Source: Planctomycetaceae bacterium (GTDB lineage: Bacteria; Planctomycetota; Planctomycetia; Pirellulales; Lacipirellulaceae). From it: a stretch of 64,000 bases of DNA. A model generated the notes under the pieces. That model made no database searches. It had not been told where the DNA came from and saw nothing but the letters and a program-made list of their open reading frames with translations. Location of the stretch: the NCBI GenBank assembly GCA_002702655.1, contig PABB01000018.1:124001-188000 (forward strand). The letters are read 5' to 3'. Shown one piece after another: positions 1 to 7,845 of the stretch (positions are counted from its first letter, which is position 1; every line of letters begins with the position of its first letter). The position numbers were made by a program, and so were the translations under genes.

Positions 1-345
1 ATGGTCGTGGAGTTGCTCAACAGCTACGGCCCGAAGCTCGCCTGCGATCGGTGCGGCGCCACGGGGCTGGCGATCACAGCGGACGACTCCGGCGACCGCG
101 GTGAGTGGGAGCAGGCGGTCGTTTGCGAGCTGTGTCGCGAGCCGATCCCCGCCGAGCGGCTGGAGGTCTTCCCCGACGCCCGCCGCTGCGTTGCCTGCCA
201 GGACGCGGCGGACCGCGGCAAGTCGTTCGTCGAGCCAGAATACTGCCCCAAGTGCGGCGCCATCGTCGAGCTGCGCGTGAGCCGCGGCGGCGGGACGACC
301 CGCTACAAGATGTTCTGCACCGGCAACCCGCCCTGCCGACTGTGA
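1..345 (+). CDS. DksA/TraR-type zinc-ribbon protein (5' end may lie outside the window)
   Basis: This 114-residue protein is rich in paired cysteines. Cys42, Cys45, Cys63 and Cys66 have the C-x2-C-x17-C-x2-C spacing of the DksA/TraR C4 zinc finger, including the typical I-x3-RL and P segments between the pairs. A CxxC pair precedes it (Cys15/Cys18) and another follows (Cys82/Cys85, with Cys106 and Cys112 near the end), so two or three zinc sites are possible. The long N-terminal coiled coil of true DksA is absent. The ATG is the first base of the window, so the real start may be upstream. The role is unknown; RNA-polymerase or nucleic-acid binding is only an inference from the zinc ribbon. 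Confidence 0.6.
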   Translation: MVVELLNSYGPKLACDRCGATGLAITADDSGDRGEWEQAVVCELCREPIPAERLEVFPDARRCVACQDAADRGKSFVEPEYCPKCGAIVELRVSRGGGTTRYKMFCTGNPPCRL

Positions 346-374
346 GCGGTGCGGGGAGAGAGCTCGATCAAGGC

Positions 375-448
375 GTGCCACTGCTGTTTTGCCCAGCAGT
401 GCGAAGCGAGTACCAGGCGCCCACTGCTGGACGAGCCAGCGGTGGCAC
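375..448. repeat. Paired inverted repeat, family 1 (CACTGCTG type), copy 1
   Basis: The arms at 375-401 and 422-448 are reverse complements with a handful of mismatches, and each arm is itself a hairpin (cactgctg...cagcagtg). The same unit recurs at 5107-5180. The element fills the gap between the zinc-ribbon gene and rlmKL. Confidence 0.8.
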
Positions 449-556
449 GCACACTCTGACTTCGCCGTTCCCTTGGTTCAACTCCCAGAACCGCTCGACG
501 GCTTGCGGCTTACAGGCGATGATGGACCGTTTGTCGCCGCCTTGCCGAGCCCTGCC

Positions 557-2824
557 ATGTCGTTCCGTCTGATCGCCACCTCCGCCTTCGGTCTCGAGGC
601 GGTTGTCGCGCGCGAGCTGCACGCGTTGGGCTACGAGGCCAAGACGGTCCGGCCCGGGCGGATTGCGTTTGCCGGCGACGCGGCGGCGATCTGCCGGGCG
701 AATCTGTGGCTGCGGAGCGCCGACCGGGTGTTGGTCGAGTTGGCGGAGTTTGCCTGCCCCGACTTCGACGCTCTGTTCGACACGACGCGCGAGTTGCCGT
801 GGGAGGGGTGGATCGCCGGCGACGCGGCGATGCCGGTTCGCGGCCGCTCGCACAGGTCGCAGTTGACCAGCGTGCCGGCGATTCAACGCACCGTCAAAAA
901 AGCGATGGTCGAGCGGCTACTGGCCGCGGGCGGCGCCCTGTCGCTGCCGGAGACGGGACCGCCGGCGCCGGTCGAGATTTCGATCATCGACGACACGGCC
1001 AGCGTCGATCTCGACACGACCGGCGCGGGGCTGCATCGCCGCGGGTACCGCACGCTGTCGGCCGAGGCCCAACTGCGCGAAACGCTGGCCGCCGCGCTGG
1101 TGCAGCTCAGCTTCTACAGCGACGGCAAGGCGCTGATCGATCCGTTTTGCGGCACCGGCACGATTGTCATCGAAGCGGCGATGATCGGTCGCAATCTGGC
1201 GCCGGGGCGGAATCGCGAGTTCGCCGCCGAACACTTCGACGCCGTGCCGGCCGCCGCGTGGCAGGCCGCCCGCGAGGAAGCGAGCGATCTGGCGCGGCCG
1301 GCGCTGGTCGAGCGGATCATCGGCACCGATTCCAGCAGCGAGGCGCTCAAACTGGCCCGCCACCATGCCGAGCTGGCTGGCGTGCACCACGACGTCCACT
1401 TTCAGCAGCGGGACTTTGCCGAGCTCTCCAGCAGCAAACACTACGGCTGCGTCATCACCAACCCGCCGTACGGCGTGCGGCTGGGCGAGGACCGCGAGAT
1501 CGCGGCGTTGTACCGGACGATCCCCGAGGTGCTGCGGCGGCTGCCGACCTGGTCGCACTTTTTGCTGTCGGCCCGCGAGGATTTTGAAGAGCTCGTCGGC
1601 CAGCGCGCCGACCGCCGCCGCAAGCTGTACAACGGGCGGATCGCTTGCACGTATTTTCAGTATCACGGACCGAAGCCGAAAAAGCGGCGGACGAGCGACG
1701 CGGTCAGCGAGCGCGAATTGCCACGGGAGGGCGAGGCTCCCGCCGAGCCGGAATCTCCAACCGGGGCCGGCTCGGCAGGAGCCTCGCCCTCCCGGGGCCG
1801 CGGCGTCGATCAATCGACCGCTCAGCCAGCTAAGAGGCCCGCGTTTGGCGGGCTCCGCGAGGAGGCCCAGCGCCAAGCGACCGAGTTCGCCAACCGGCTG
1901 CGGAACCGCGCCCGCCACCTGCGCCGCTGGCCCAAACGGGGGATCACGTGCTTTCGGCTTTACGAGCGCGACATCCCCGAGGCGCCGCTGGTCGTGGACC
2001 GGTACGAGGACGCACTGCACATTGCCGAGTTCGAGCGGCCCCACGATCGCACGCCGGCCGAGCATGCCGACTGGCTCGATCTGATGGCGCGGACCGCGGC
2101 CGAGACGCTGGAGGTCGCCCGCGACAACGTGTTCATGAAAGTCCGCCGCCGGCAGAAAGGCGAATCGCAGTACGAGCGCGTCGACGACCGGCAGGCGACG
2201 CGCGTCGTCCAGGAGGGCGGGCTGAAGTTTCTGATCAACCTGTCGGACTACCTCGACACGGGACTGTTTCTCGATCACCGCGTGACCCGCGGCATGTTTC
2301 GCGACGCCGCGGACGGTAAGCGGGTGCTGAACCTGTTTGCGTACACAGGGGCCTTCACCGTGTACGCGGCCGCCGGCGGCGCGGCGACGACCACCACCGT
2401 GGATCTGTCGGGGAACTATCTCGATTGGGCGGCGGAGAACATGCAGCTCAACGGTTTTGAGGTCAGCGGCGATCCCGGCGCACAGCACCGCTTCGTGCGG
2501 GCCGACGCGGGCGACTTTCTGGGCGCCCTGCCCGCCGAGCCGTTGTTCGATCTGGCGATCGTCGACCCGCCGACGTTTTCCAACAGCAAACGGCTCGAGG
2601 AGGATTGGGACGTCCAGCGTCATCACGCCGGTTTGCTGCTGGACGTGCTGGAGCGGATGCCCGCTGGCGGGGTGATCTTCTTTTCGACCAATTCGCGGCG
2701 GTTCAAGCTGGACGAAGACCCGCTGGCGGCCGTGGCCACGCTGCGGGAGATCAGCAATCAGACGGTCCCCGAAGACTTCCGCAACCGCCGCATCCACCGC
2801 TGCTGGCGGATCGTTAAGAAATGA
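557..2824 (+). CDS. rlmL: Bifunctional 23S rRNA methyltransferase RlmK/RlmL
   Basis: This 755-residue protein is expected to methylate 23S rRNA at G2445 (N2, RlmL half) and G2069 (N7, RlmK half) during ribosome assembly. The N-terminal THUMP-type region is followed by the RlmL methyltransferase with the SAM motif DPFCGTGT and the catalytic NPPYG. After a linker comes the RlmK half, with FAYTGAFTVYAA as its SAM motif and the DPPTFSNSK catalytic loop. I chose ATG 557 because it begins the conserved FRLIATSAFGLEAVV segment; an in-frame extension back to 389 would run through a repeat. The linker (about residues 390-413) is translated from an inverted-repeat element (1725-1793), which makes the protein longer than the about 700-residue E. 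coli enzyme. Confidence 0.93.
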   Translation: MSFRLIATSAFGLEAVVARELHALGYEAKTVRPGRIAFAGDAAAICRANLWLRSADRVLVELAEFACPDFDALFDTTRELPWEGWIAGDAAMPVRGRSHRSQLTSVPAIQRTVKKAMVERLLAAGGALSLPETGPPAPVEISIIDDTASVDLDTTGAGLHRRGYRTLSAEAQLRETLAAALVQLSFYSDGKALIDPFCGTGTIVIEAAMIGRNLAPGRNREFAAEHFDAVPAAAWQAAREEASDLARPALVERIIGTDSSSEALKLARHHAELAGVHHDVHFQQRDFAELSSSKHYGCVITNPPYGVRLGEDREIAALYRTIPEVLRRLPTWSHFLLSAREDFEELVGQRADRRRKLYNGRIACTYFQYHGPKPKKRRTSDAVSERELPREGEAPAEPESPTGAGSAGASPSRGRGVDQSTAQPAKRPAFGGLREEAQRQATEFANRLRNRARHLRRWPKRGITCFRLYERDIPEAPLVVDRYEDALHIAEFERPHDRTPAEHADWLDLMARTAAETLEVARDNVFMKVRRRQKGESQYERVDDRQATRVVQEGGLKFLINLSDYLDTGLFLDHRVTRGMFRDAADGKRVLNLFAYTGAFTVYAAAGGAATTTTVDLSGNYLDWAAENMQLNGFEVSGDPGAQHRFVRADAGDFLGALPAEPLFDLAIVDPPTFSNSKRLEEDWDVQRHHAGLLLDVLERMPAGGVIFFSTNSRRFKLDEDPLAAVATLREISNQTVPEDFRNRRIHRCWRIVKK
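1725..1793. repeat. Paired inverted repeat, family 2, inside the rlmKL coding sequence
   Basis: Two 25-base arms (1725-1749 and 1769-1793) are reverse complements with one mismatch, separated by 19 bases. The element is read in frame as a Gly/Ala/Pro/Ser-rich segment (EGEAPAEP...GSAGASPS) between the two methyltransferase halves. It looks like an inserted palindromic repeat tolerated in a flexible linker. Confidence 0.85.
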
Positions 2825-3025
2825 GTCCAGGGAACAGGATCAACAGGATTTGCAGGATTGACGGGATGAATTCGGGAGAAGGCCAGGCACTGCCACGTCC
2901 GCTGCTCTTGCTCGCTCCTTATTGTGAGGAGAGACGCAATCCGCACGGGCTCGGCTGAGCTTCACTCTCCGTTCGCTTATTCTGTCAATCCACTACCATC
3001 CTGTGCATCCTGTTCTCTGGACTCA
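2822..3025. repeat. Inverted repeat, family 3, spanning the rlmKL/nadE convergent gap
   Basis: The left arm 2822-2862 and right arm 2984-3025 are imperfect reverse complements built from the phrase caggat repeated three times. The outermost bases of each arm read TGAGTCCAG outward-in. They provide the stop codon of rlmKL on the + strand (2822-2824) and of nadE on the - strand (3025-3023). The inner 120 bases hold no gene. Confidence 0.75.
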
Positions 3026-5014
3026 CAACTTCGCGATATGATCGCGGAGCTCGGCCAGTTCGCGTTCGAAGCCGCCGCTGAGGATCGGGAACCGGCACCA
3101 CGTTTTCGGGTCGAGGTTCTCGTCGTCGACGTGAAACGCCGGGGCGAAGCGTTCGCGCTTCCACTGGTTGCGGCACCACAGGCGAAAGAACCGCTCGATC
3201 CACGCGGCGAGTTGCCTAGCCGAAACCTTGGGCAGTTCGGGGGCCAGCGTCTCGAACACTTCCAGCGGCATCAGCTTGTCGCGGATGGCGGCCCGTTCGA
3301 TGGCGTCGAGCACGGGGTAGGGCATCAGGTCGCCCTCGTCGGTCTGCCCTTCGGCGGGCGGGCGCAACTCGGCTGTTGGCTGTTGCGCGTTGACGGCCGC
3401 CAGCGCCGGCAGCGGGCCCACTCCGGCCGGGCCGGTCGTTTCCATCCACTGCAGCCAGTGCAGCAGGAACGCTTTGTCGATGCCCGCGATCGGCGCCAAG
3501 CCGCCGCAGGTGTCGCCGTCCATGGTGGCGTAGCCCACCGCCGCCTCGCTGCGGTTGCTGGTCGCCAGCAGCAGCGAACCGGTCAGGTTGGCCATTAGCC
3601 ACGCCGCCGGGCCGCGGGCGCGAGCTTGAATGTTCTGCAAGGCGAGGTCATCCGATTCCCAAGTCAACTGTCGCCCGGCGGCCTGTGAGACGGTGGCAAC
3701 GTAGCCGTCGACCATGTCGTCGACGTTCCACTCATGGAACTGGGCGCCGATGGCCGTGGCGACCGCTGCGGCGGCGTTGCGCGTCACGTCGCCGCTGTTG
3801 CGCGTGGCCTGATAGACGCACGCCAGGATGCGGCCGACCACTTCCTCGGCGGTGATCGCGTCGGACAGCCCGCGGATCGCCGGCAGCCGGGCAATGAATT
3901 CATCGCGCCCTAACTCCTCCAGCCCCAGCTTCGCCATCAGCCACGCCAACGTGGCGACCGCCGACGAGTCGGCGCCGCCCGACAGCGAAACGACCAACCC
4001 GCCGGCACGGCTCTTGCGCAGGTAGTCGAACAACGCCAGCGGCACGGCGCGGGCGAACTCCTCCTCCTTGGCCGCCGGGTGACCTTCCCACACCAACGGC
4101 GGCGGGGCAGGGCAGGGCGTCGTGGGCACGGGGGCGTAGAAGTCGCACTGCACGATGCCGCCGTCGAACGGCTCGGGCGCGCGGCTCGGCTCGCTGAGCG
4201 CCGCCCGCAAGCGGCGCGTCGCGGTCACGCTTACGTCGGCCAGCGTCACCACGTGCTCGGCGAACGACAGCCGCGGACCCTCGGCGATTGTCTTGCCCGC
4301 GCTGGCAATGAGCGTGCCGCCGTCGAAGATCGCCCGGCCCGCTTCGTTGCCCAGCAAGTTGCAGTAGACGAAGCTGGCATTGAACGTGCGCGACCCCTCC
4401 AGCACGAACCGCCGTCGCACCTCTTGCTTGGCAAAGGCAAAGTGACTGGCGCTGGGGTTGAGGATGATGTCGGCCCCGCCGGCGGCCAGCCGCGACCCCG
4501 GGCGGTCGGCCACCCACGCGTCGCGGCAGATTTCAAAGCCGATCTTCACGCCGCCGCAGTGAAACAGCAGGTCGCCCGCCGGGTATTGCTGCCCGGCCAC
4601 CGTGACTGTCGCCGTGCGGGCGGCGGGCCACTTGCGGAACCAGCGCGGCTCGTAGTGGATGCCGTCGCCGGCGAGGTGCTGCTTCAGCGCAAAGCCCAGC
4701 AGCTGGCCGTCGCAGGCCAGCGCGGCCGCGTTGTACAGCGGTCCGTCGACCACCAGCGGCATGCCCAATGCGACGATCAGCCCCGCGGTGTCAGGCAGCA
4801 ACTCCGCCAGCATGTCGAGCGCCGTCTCCGGCACGCCGGTCGAGAGGAATGCGTCTTCGCAGCCGTAGCCGGTGATGCACAACTCCGGCAGGCAAACCAC
4901 GGCCGCGCCCGCGGCGCGAGACTCGGCGATCGCCGCGCGAATGCGGCGGGCGTTGCCGTCCCAATCGAGCGGCGTTTGATTGACGGCAACAGCGGCGAGG
5001 CGGAGTTTTTGCAT
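3023..5014 (-). CDS. nadE: Glutamine-dependent NAD+ synthetase
   Basis: This 663-residue enzyme converts deamido-NAD to NAD+ with ATP, using ammonia from glutamine. The N-terminal third is a nitrilase-type amidase: the catalytic Glu lies in LPELCITGYGCED and the nucleophile Cys in FEICRDAWV. The C-terminal synthetase holds the pyrophosphate-binding SLSGGADSS motif and a later TSNRSEAAVGYATMDGD segment. The length fits the family (640-680). I chose ATG 5014 because MQKLRLAAVAVNQ is the conserved start; the reading frame continues upstream to 5113 without homology. A perfect TATAAT lies 7 bases upstream of this ATG, so the mRNA may be leaderless. The gene converges on rlmKL. Confidence 0.93.
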   Translation of the reverse strand: MQKLRLAAVAVNQTPLDWDGNARRIRAAIAESRAAGAAVVCLPELCITGYGCEDAFLSTGVPETALDMLAELLPDTAGLIVALGMPLVVDGPLYNAAALACDGQLLGFALKQHLAGDGIHYEPRWFRKWPAARTATVTVAGQQYPAGDLLFHCGGVKIGFEICRDAWVADRPGSRLAAGGADIILNPSASHFAFAKQEVRRRFVLEGSRTFNASFVYCNLLGNEAGRAIFDGGTLIASAGKTIAEGPRLSFAEHVVTLADVSVTATRRLRAALSEPSRAPEPFDGGIVQCDFYAPVPTTPCPAPPPLVWEGHPAAKEEEFARAVPLALFDYLRKSRAGGLVVSLSGGADSSAVATLAWLMAKLGLEELGRDEFIARLPAIRGLSDAITAEEVVGRILACVYQATRNSGDVTRNAAAAVATAIGAQFHEWNVDDMVDGYVATVSQAAGRQLTWESDDLALQNIQARARGPAAWLMANLTGSLLLATSNRSEAAVGYATMDGDTCGGLAPIAGIDKAFLLHWLQWMETTGPAGVGPLPALAAVNAQQPTAELRPPAEGQTDEGDLMPYPVLDAIERAAIRDKLMPLEVFETLAPELPKVSARQLAAWIERFFRLWCRNQWKRERFAPAFHVDDENLDPKTWCRFPILSGGFERELAELRDHIAKL

Positions 5015-5021
5015 GCGGGGA

Positions 5022-5027
5022 ATTATA
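5022..5027 (-). promoter_or_regulatory. Candidate -10 box of nadE (leaderless layout)
   Basis: On the minus strand TATAAT ends 7 bases before the ATG at 5014, which would put transcription start at or next to the A of the start codon. There is no purine-rich ribosome site in the intervening bases. I could not find a well-spaced -35. Confidence 0.45.
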
Positions 5028-5106
5028 GTCCCCCGCCGCGGTCGCGCGATAGCCGCCGCCAATGTGGGCACGGCGATAGAATGCCGCAGAGTCGCAGAGT
5101 CCGGGT

Positions 5107-5180
5107 GTGCCACTGCTGACTTGTCCAGCAGTGGGCGCCGTGCCCCCGCTTCGCACTGCTGGACGAGTCAGCAGTGGCGC
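5107..5180. repeat. Paired inverted repeat, family 1, copy 2
   Basis: The arms at 5107-5133 and 5154-5180 are reverse complements with two mismatches and match the element at 375-448. Each arm can fold alone (cactgctg/cagcagtg) or with its partner. It lies between nadE and cinA. Confidence 0.85.
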
Positions 5181-5270
5181 GCAAACGTGACATTGCAGTT
5201 TGCCAATGACTCACAGGGGGCTCCCGTTGGTCGTCCCCAGCCACCCCGCCGAGCACGGCGCCCGCGCTTT

Positions 5271-6527
5271 TCAATCGCCGTCATGTCCCAGGAGGGCGAG
5301 CCGCACGGCGTTGAGGGCCTGCTTCGCCCCGCGCGGACGGCGAATGGCCGGGTGGCTGGCGCAGCCAAACCGCAGCCGCCGGGTCCGCTCGGCCGTGGCG
5401 ATCGCCACGTGCAACCGCGCGTCGGGCGTGTCGGTCTCCGCTGGGAACGCGGCGATTCCCAGGCCGATCGTCGCGCCAGAGCATTCCCGCACGGCTTCGG
5501 CCAAGGCGACCGACATGGCCGAAGCGTCGGGCTCGCGCTCGTCGGGGGGCTGCGCGCCCAGCAGGTTGCGAGCCTGCTGGTGCGACGCGACTGTCACGCC
5601 GCCGGCAAAGGCCGACGCCGCGGCGTGCCGCACGGCCGCGGCGACCAGCCATTGGGCAACAAGCCCGGCGGTCGCCCACTCGGCCACGGCCAACGTCTCG
5701 CCGCGCGCCGCCAGCTCGCGCACCACGGCATCCTCCAACTCGTCGGCCTCCTCGCCGAACACCAGCGTGCCGAGTTTCTCGCGCGCAATCGCGGCGGTGG
5801 GCTGCGTGGCGGCGAGCGCTGCGGCCTCGTCGGCGCCGCTGGCGGTGATGCGCAGCGTGATCGTGGCGTCGCTGACGGTGATGCCGACGATCGGCTCGCG
5901 ATCGCGGGCGATCAGGTTGGGCAGCATCGCCTCCAGCGCACTTTCGCCCACGCCGAAGCACTTCAGGCAGTAGTGCTTGATGACGCGTTGCACTCCGGCG
6001 GCTGCGAGCACGGCCGGGCGCACCGTCGCGTGCCACATCGGTTTGAGTTCCGCAGGCACTCCCGGCAGCGCAAACACGTGGCACGGCGGCCGCCCGGTGC
6101 GCTCGATTGCCATGGCGATCCCCGGCGCTGTGCCGTGCTGGTTGGGGATCGGCGTCGCCCCCTCGGGAAAATCGGCCTGCACCGCGTTTCGCTCGGGCAT
6201 GTCGCGGCCGCGGCTGGCGAACAGATTGCCGATGTGCTCCAGCGAAGCCTCGTCGCGGACCAGCGTCACGCCGGCGGCCGTGGCGAGCGCTTCGCGCGTC
6301 AGGTCGTCCGCCGTGGGGCCCAAGCCGCCGGTCACGACCACGATGTCGGCTCGCGCCATCGCCGCGGCGAACACGGCCACGTTGTCGGCGAGCCGGTCGC
6401 CCACCGTTGAGTGGAAAGCGACGTCCACGCCGCAGTCGGTCAATTGTTCAGACAGCCACTGGCTGTTCGTGTCCAGCCGCTGGCCCGTGATCAACTCGTC
6501 GCCGATGGCAATGACTTCTGCTCGCAT
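5271..6527 (-). CDS. cinA: CinA-like protein with a degenerate NMN-amidohydrolase domain
   Basis: This 418-residue protein has the CinA layout: an N-terminal MoaB/MogA-like domain (AEVIAIGDELITGQRLDTNS, then TGGLGPTADDLTR) and a C-terminal PncC/CinA-C domain. CinA proteins hydrolyse NMN to nicotinate mononucleotide and often also have ADP-ribose pyrophosphatase activity. In the C-terminal domain the usual AESCTGG, which carries the catalytic Ser, reads AEWATAG (Trp284 in the Ser position). The Lys of the following NEAK motif aligns with Ala319 (HQQARNLLG). If my alignment by eye is right, the amidase has lost its Ser/Lys pair. The start at 6527 matches the family start; an upstream extension would enter a repeat. 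Confidence 0.85.
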   Translation of the reverse strand: MRAEVIAIGDELITGQRLDTNSQWLSEQLTDCGVDVAFHSTVGDRLADNVAVFAAAMARADIVVVTGGLGPTADDLTREALATAAGVTLVRDEASLEHIGNLFASRGRDMPERNAVQADFPEGATPIPNQHGTAPGIAMAIERTGRPPCHVFALPGVPAELKPMWHATVRPAVLAAAGVQRVIKHYCLKCFGVGESALEAMLPNLIARDREPIVGITVSDATITLRITASGADEAAALAATQPTAAIAREKLGTLVFGEEADELEDAVVRELAARGETLAVAEWATAGLVAQWLVAAAVRHAAASAFAGGVTVASHQQARNLLGAQPPDEREPDASAMSVALAEAVRECSGATIGLGIAAFPAETDTPDARLHVAIATAERTRRLRFGCASHPAIRRPRGAKQALNAVRLALLGHDGD

Positions 6528-6586
6528 GACAGAAGTGTGATCGCCGCAAGCGGAGTTGAAAAGTGGAAAGGCAGGATGGGTGAACA

Positions 6587-6677
6587 ACCAATGACCAAGC
6601 ACCAATGACCAAGGAGAAATCTGCCGCGATCAAATGACCGCGGTGTGACAGGTGGTCATTGGGACTTGGTCATTGGT
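6587..6677. repeat. Paired inverted repeat, family 4 (CCAATGACCA type)
   Basis: The arms at 6587-6611 and 6653-6677 are 25-base reverse complements with two mismatches, made of the repeated word accaatgacca. The 41-base interior includes a small hairpin (ccgcg...cgcgg). It lies between the lipoprotein stop and the cinA start. Confidence 0.85.
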
Positions 6678-6688
6678 CATTTTCCGCA

Positions 6689-7330
6689 TTATCGCATGAC
6701 GCTGACGCCCCAGCTCACGCGCGATCCGCCGCGGGGGCGGGGGTGATGGTAGTAGCCGCAGTGCGGGCCCCACATCGGCGAGGGGTAGTAGTGCTCCTCG
6801 ACGATCACCGGCGGGCCGCCGGCCACCACGGGCCCTGGCGCCATCGGGGCGGGCGCCGGCGTTTGCATCGCCTGGATCACGTCGGTCGAGACGCCGTTGT
6901 TGTGCAGATAGATCACGTCCTGCGCGGTCAGCGGGCGATTCACCCCCGAGGTGCGCACGTAACCTTGAATGAGCTGCGGGTCGACGCCGGCGCGGGTCAT
7001 GGCGATGACCTCGTCGATCGAGGCGGCGCCGGCCTGCACCTGGCGGCCCATCGCCGCGGCGATTTCCGCGCGGTTTTGCGCCTGCATGTCGTCCATGGCG
7101 CCGCCGACCACGTTGCCGGTCACAGCGCCCAGTCCGGCGCCGATGAGCGCCCCGGCGCCCGCGTCGCCGCCCACGGCGTCGCCGATCAGCGCTCCAGCGC
7201 CCGCGCCGGCCAGCGCGCCGACGCCCGTACCGCGGTCGGCGTAGTAGGGGGACCGGCAACCGACGGCCAAGGTCGCCGCGAACAGGCCGCAACACAGCAA
7301 ACGGCCAGCGGCCGAAGAGCAAGAACGCAT
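6689..7330 (-). CDS. Glycine-zipper lipoprotein
   Basis: This 213-residue protein starts with a lipoprotein signal (MRSCSSAAGRLLCCG... ending in the lipobox LAVGC, Cys25). Next comes a glycine-zipper stretch (about residues 33-75, repeats of GAxxGAGxGALxG) of the kind found in outer-membrane or membrane-associated lipoproteins such as SlyB. The middle region (about 85-135, VDPQLIQGYVRTSGVNRPLTAQDVI) is helical, and the tail is rich in Pro, Tyr and His. ATG 7330 is chosen because the signal peptide begins there; a longer frame exists to 7384. No enzymatic function is suggested. Confidence 0.7.
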   Translation of the reverse strand: MRSCSSAAGRLLCCGLFAATLAVGCRSPYYADRGTGVGALAGAGAGALIGDAVGGDAGAGALIGAGLGAVTGNVVGGAMDDMQAQNRAEIAAAMGRQVQAGAASIDEVIAMTRAGVDPQLIQGYVRTSGVNRPLTAQDVIYLHNNGVSTDVIQAMQTPAPAPMAPGPVVAGGPPVIVEEHYYPSPMWGPHCGYYHHPRPRGGSRVSWGVSVMR

Positions 7331-7845
7331 GACGATGGTCTCAGGAGGGATTTGTCGGGCCGTGCGGGGGCGGGAAGATCGCAACCGCCACCGCGGCGGT
7401 CAAGATCAGCGGCCCTGCTAGCACGCGTTGTGTCCTGCCGCGATGGTCTTCTCATCGGTGCGACCGCCGCCCCTTTGCCAGCCTGCACGGCGCAACCCAC
7501 AAAGTCTCCGCGAACCAAAAGCTTGGGCGAGCTGGAGGTATATCCCGCGCGGCTGCTTGCATCCGCACTGTCGACGGCGTATGCTGAAGCCACCTCGGGA
7601 TTTGTGGCCGCTTGCAGCCGACACTGCTAAAGAGCCAATTCAGCGACGCGACGCCAAGGAATTCCGGCTCGCTCGCAACAATTCGCACGCTTGCAGGTTA
7701 AGCCGCAATCACCGGGTGATGGCGGCTGATTTTGTTTCTGGAGCAGCTCTGCTCACGGCAAGCGAAGCGGTCGCCGCGTCGCGGTGCGCTTTGGCGTCCG
7801 CCGGCGTCCCCCCTCAGCCATCCTCCCGCCTGAGAAACTCGGATT
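7331..7845. other. Intergenic region between divergent genes
   Basis: These 515 bases between the lipoprotein gene and the PLP-enzyme gene must hold the promoters of both. I see no clear -35/-10 pair, riboswitch, hairpin or paired repeat. Short reading frames here have no coding signs. Confidence 0.4.

Noticed and set aside
917-2797. A 626-codon minus-strand frame across rlmKL
   Set aside because: Shadow of the coding strand; rlmKL has two complete catalytic motif sets in the + frame.
7331-7845. Possible SAM or other riboswitch upstream of the Cys/Met PLP gene
   Set aside because: No conserved multi-helix core, kink-turn or terminator/antiterminator pair is visible.
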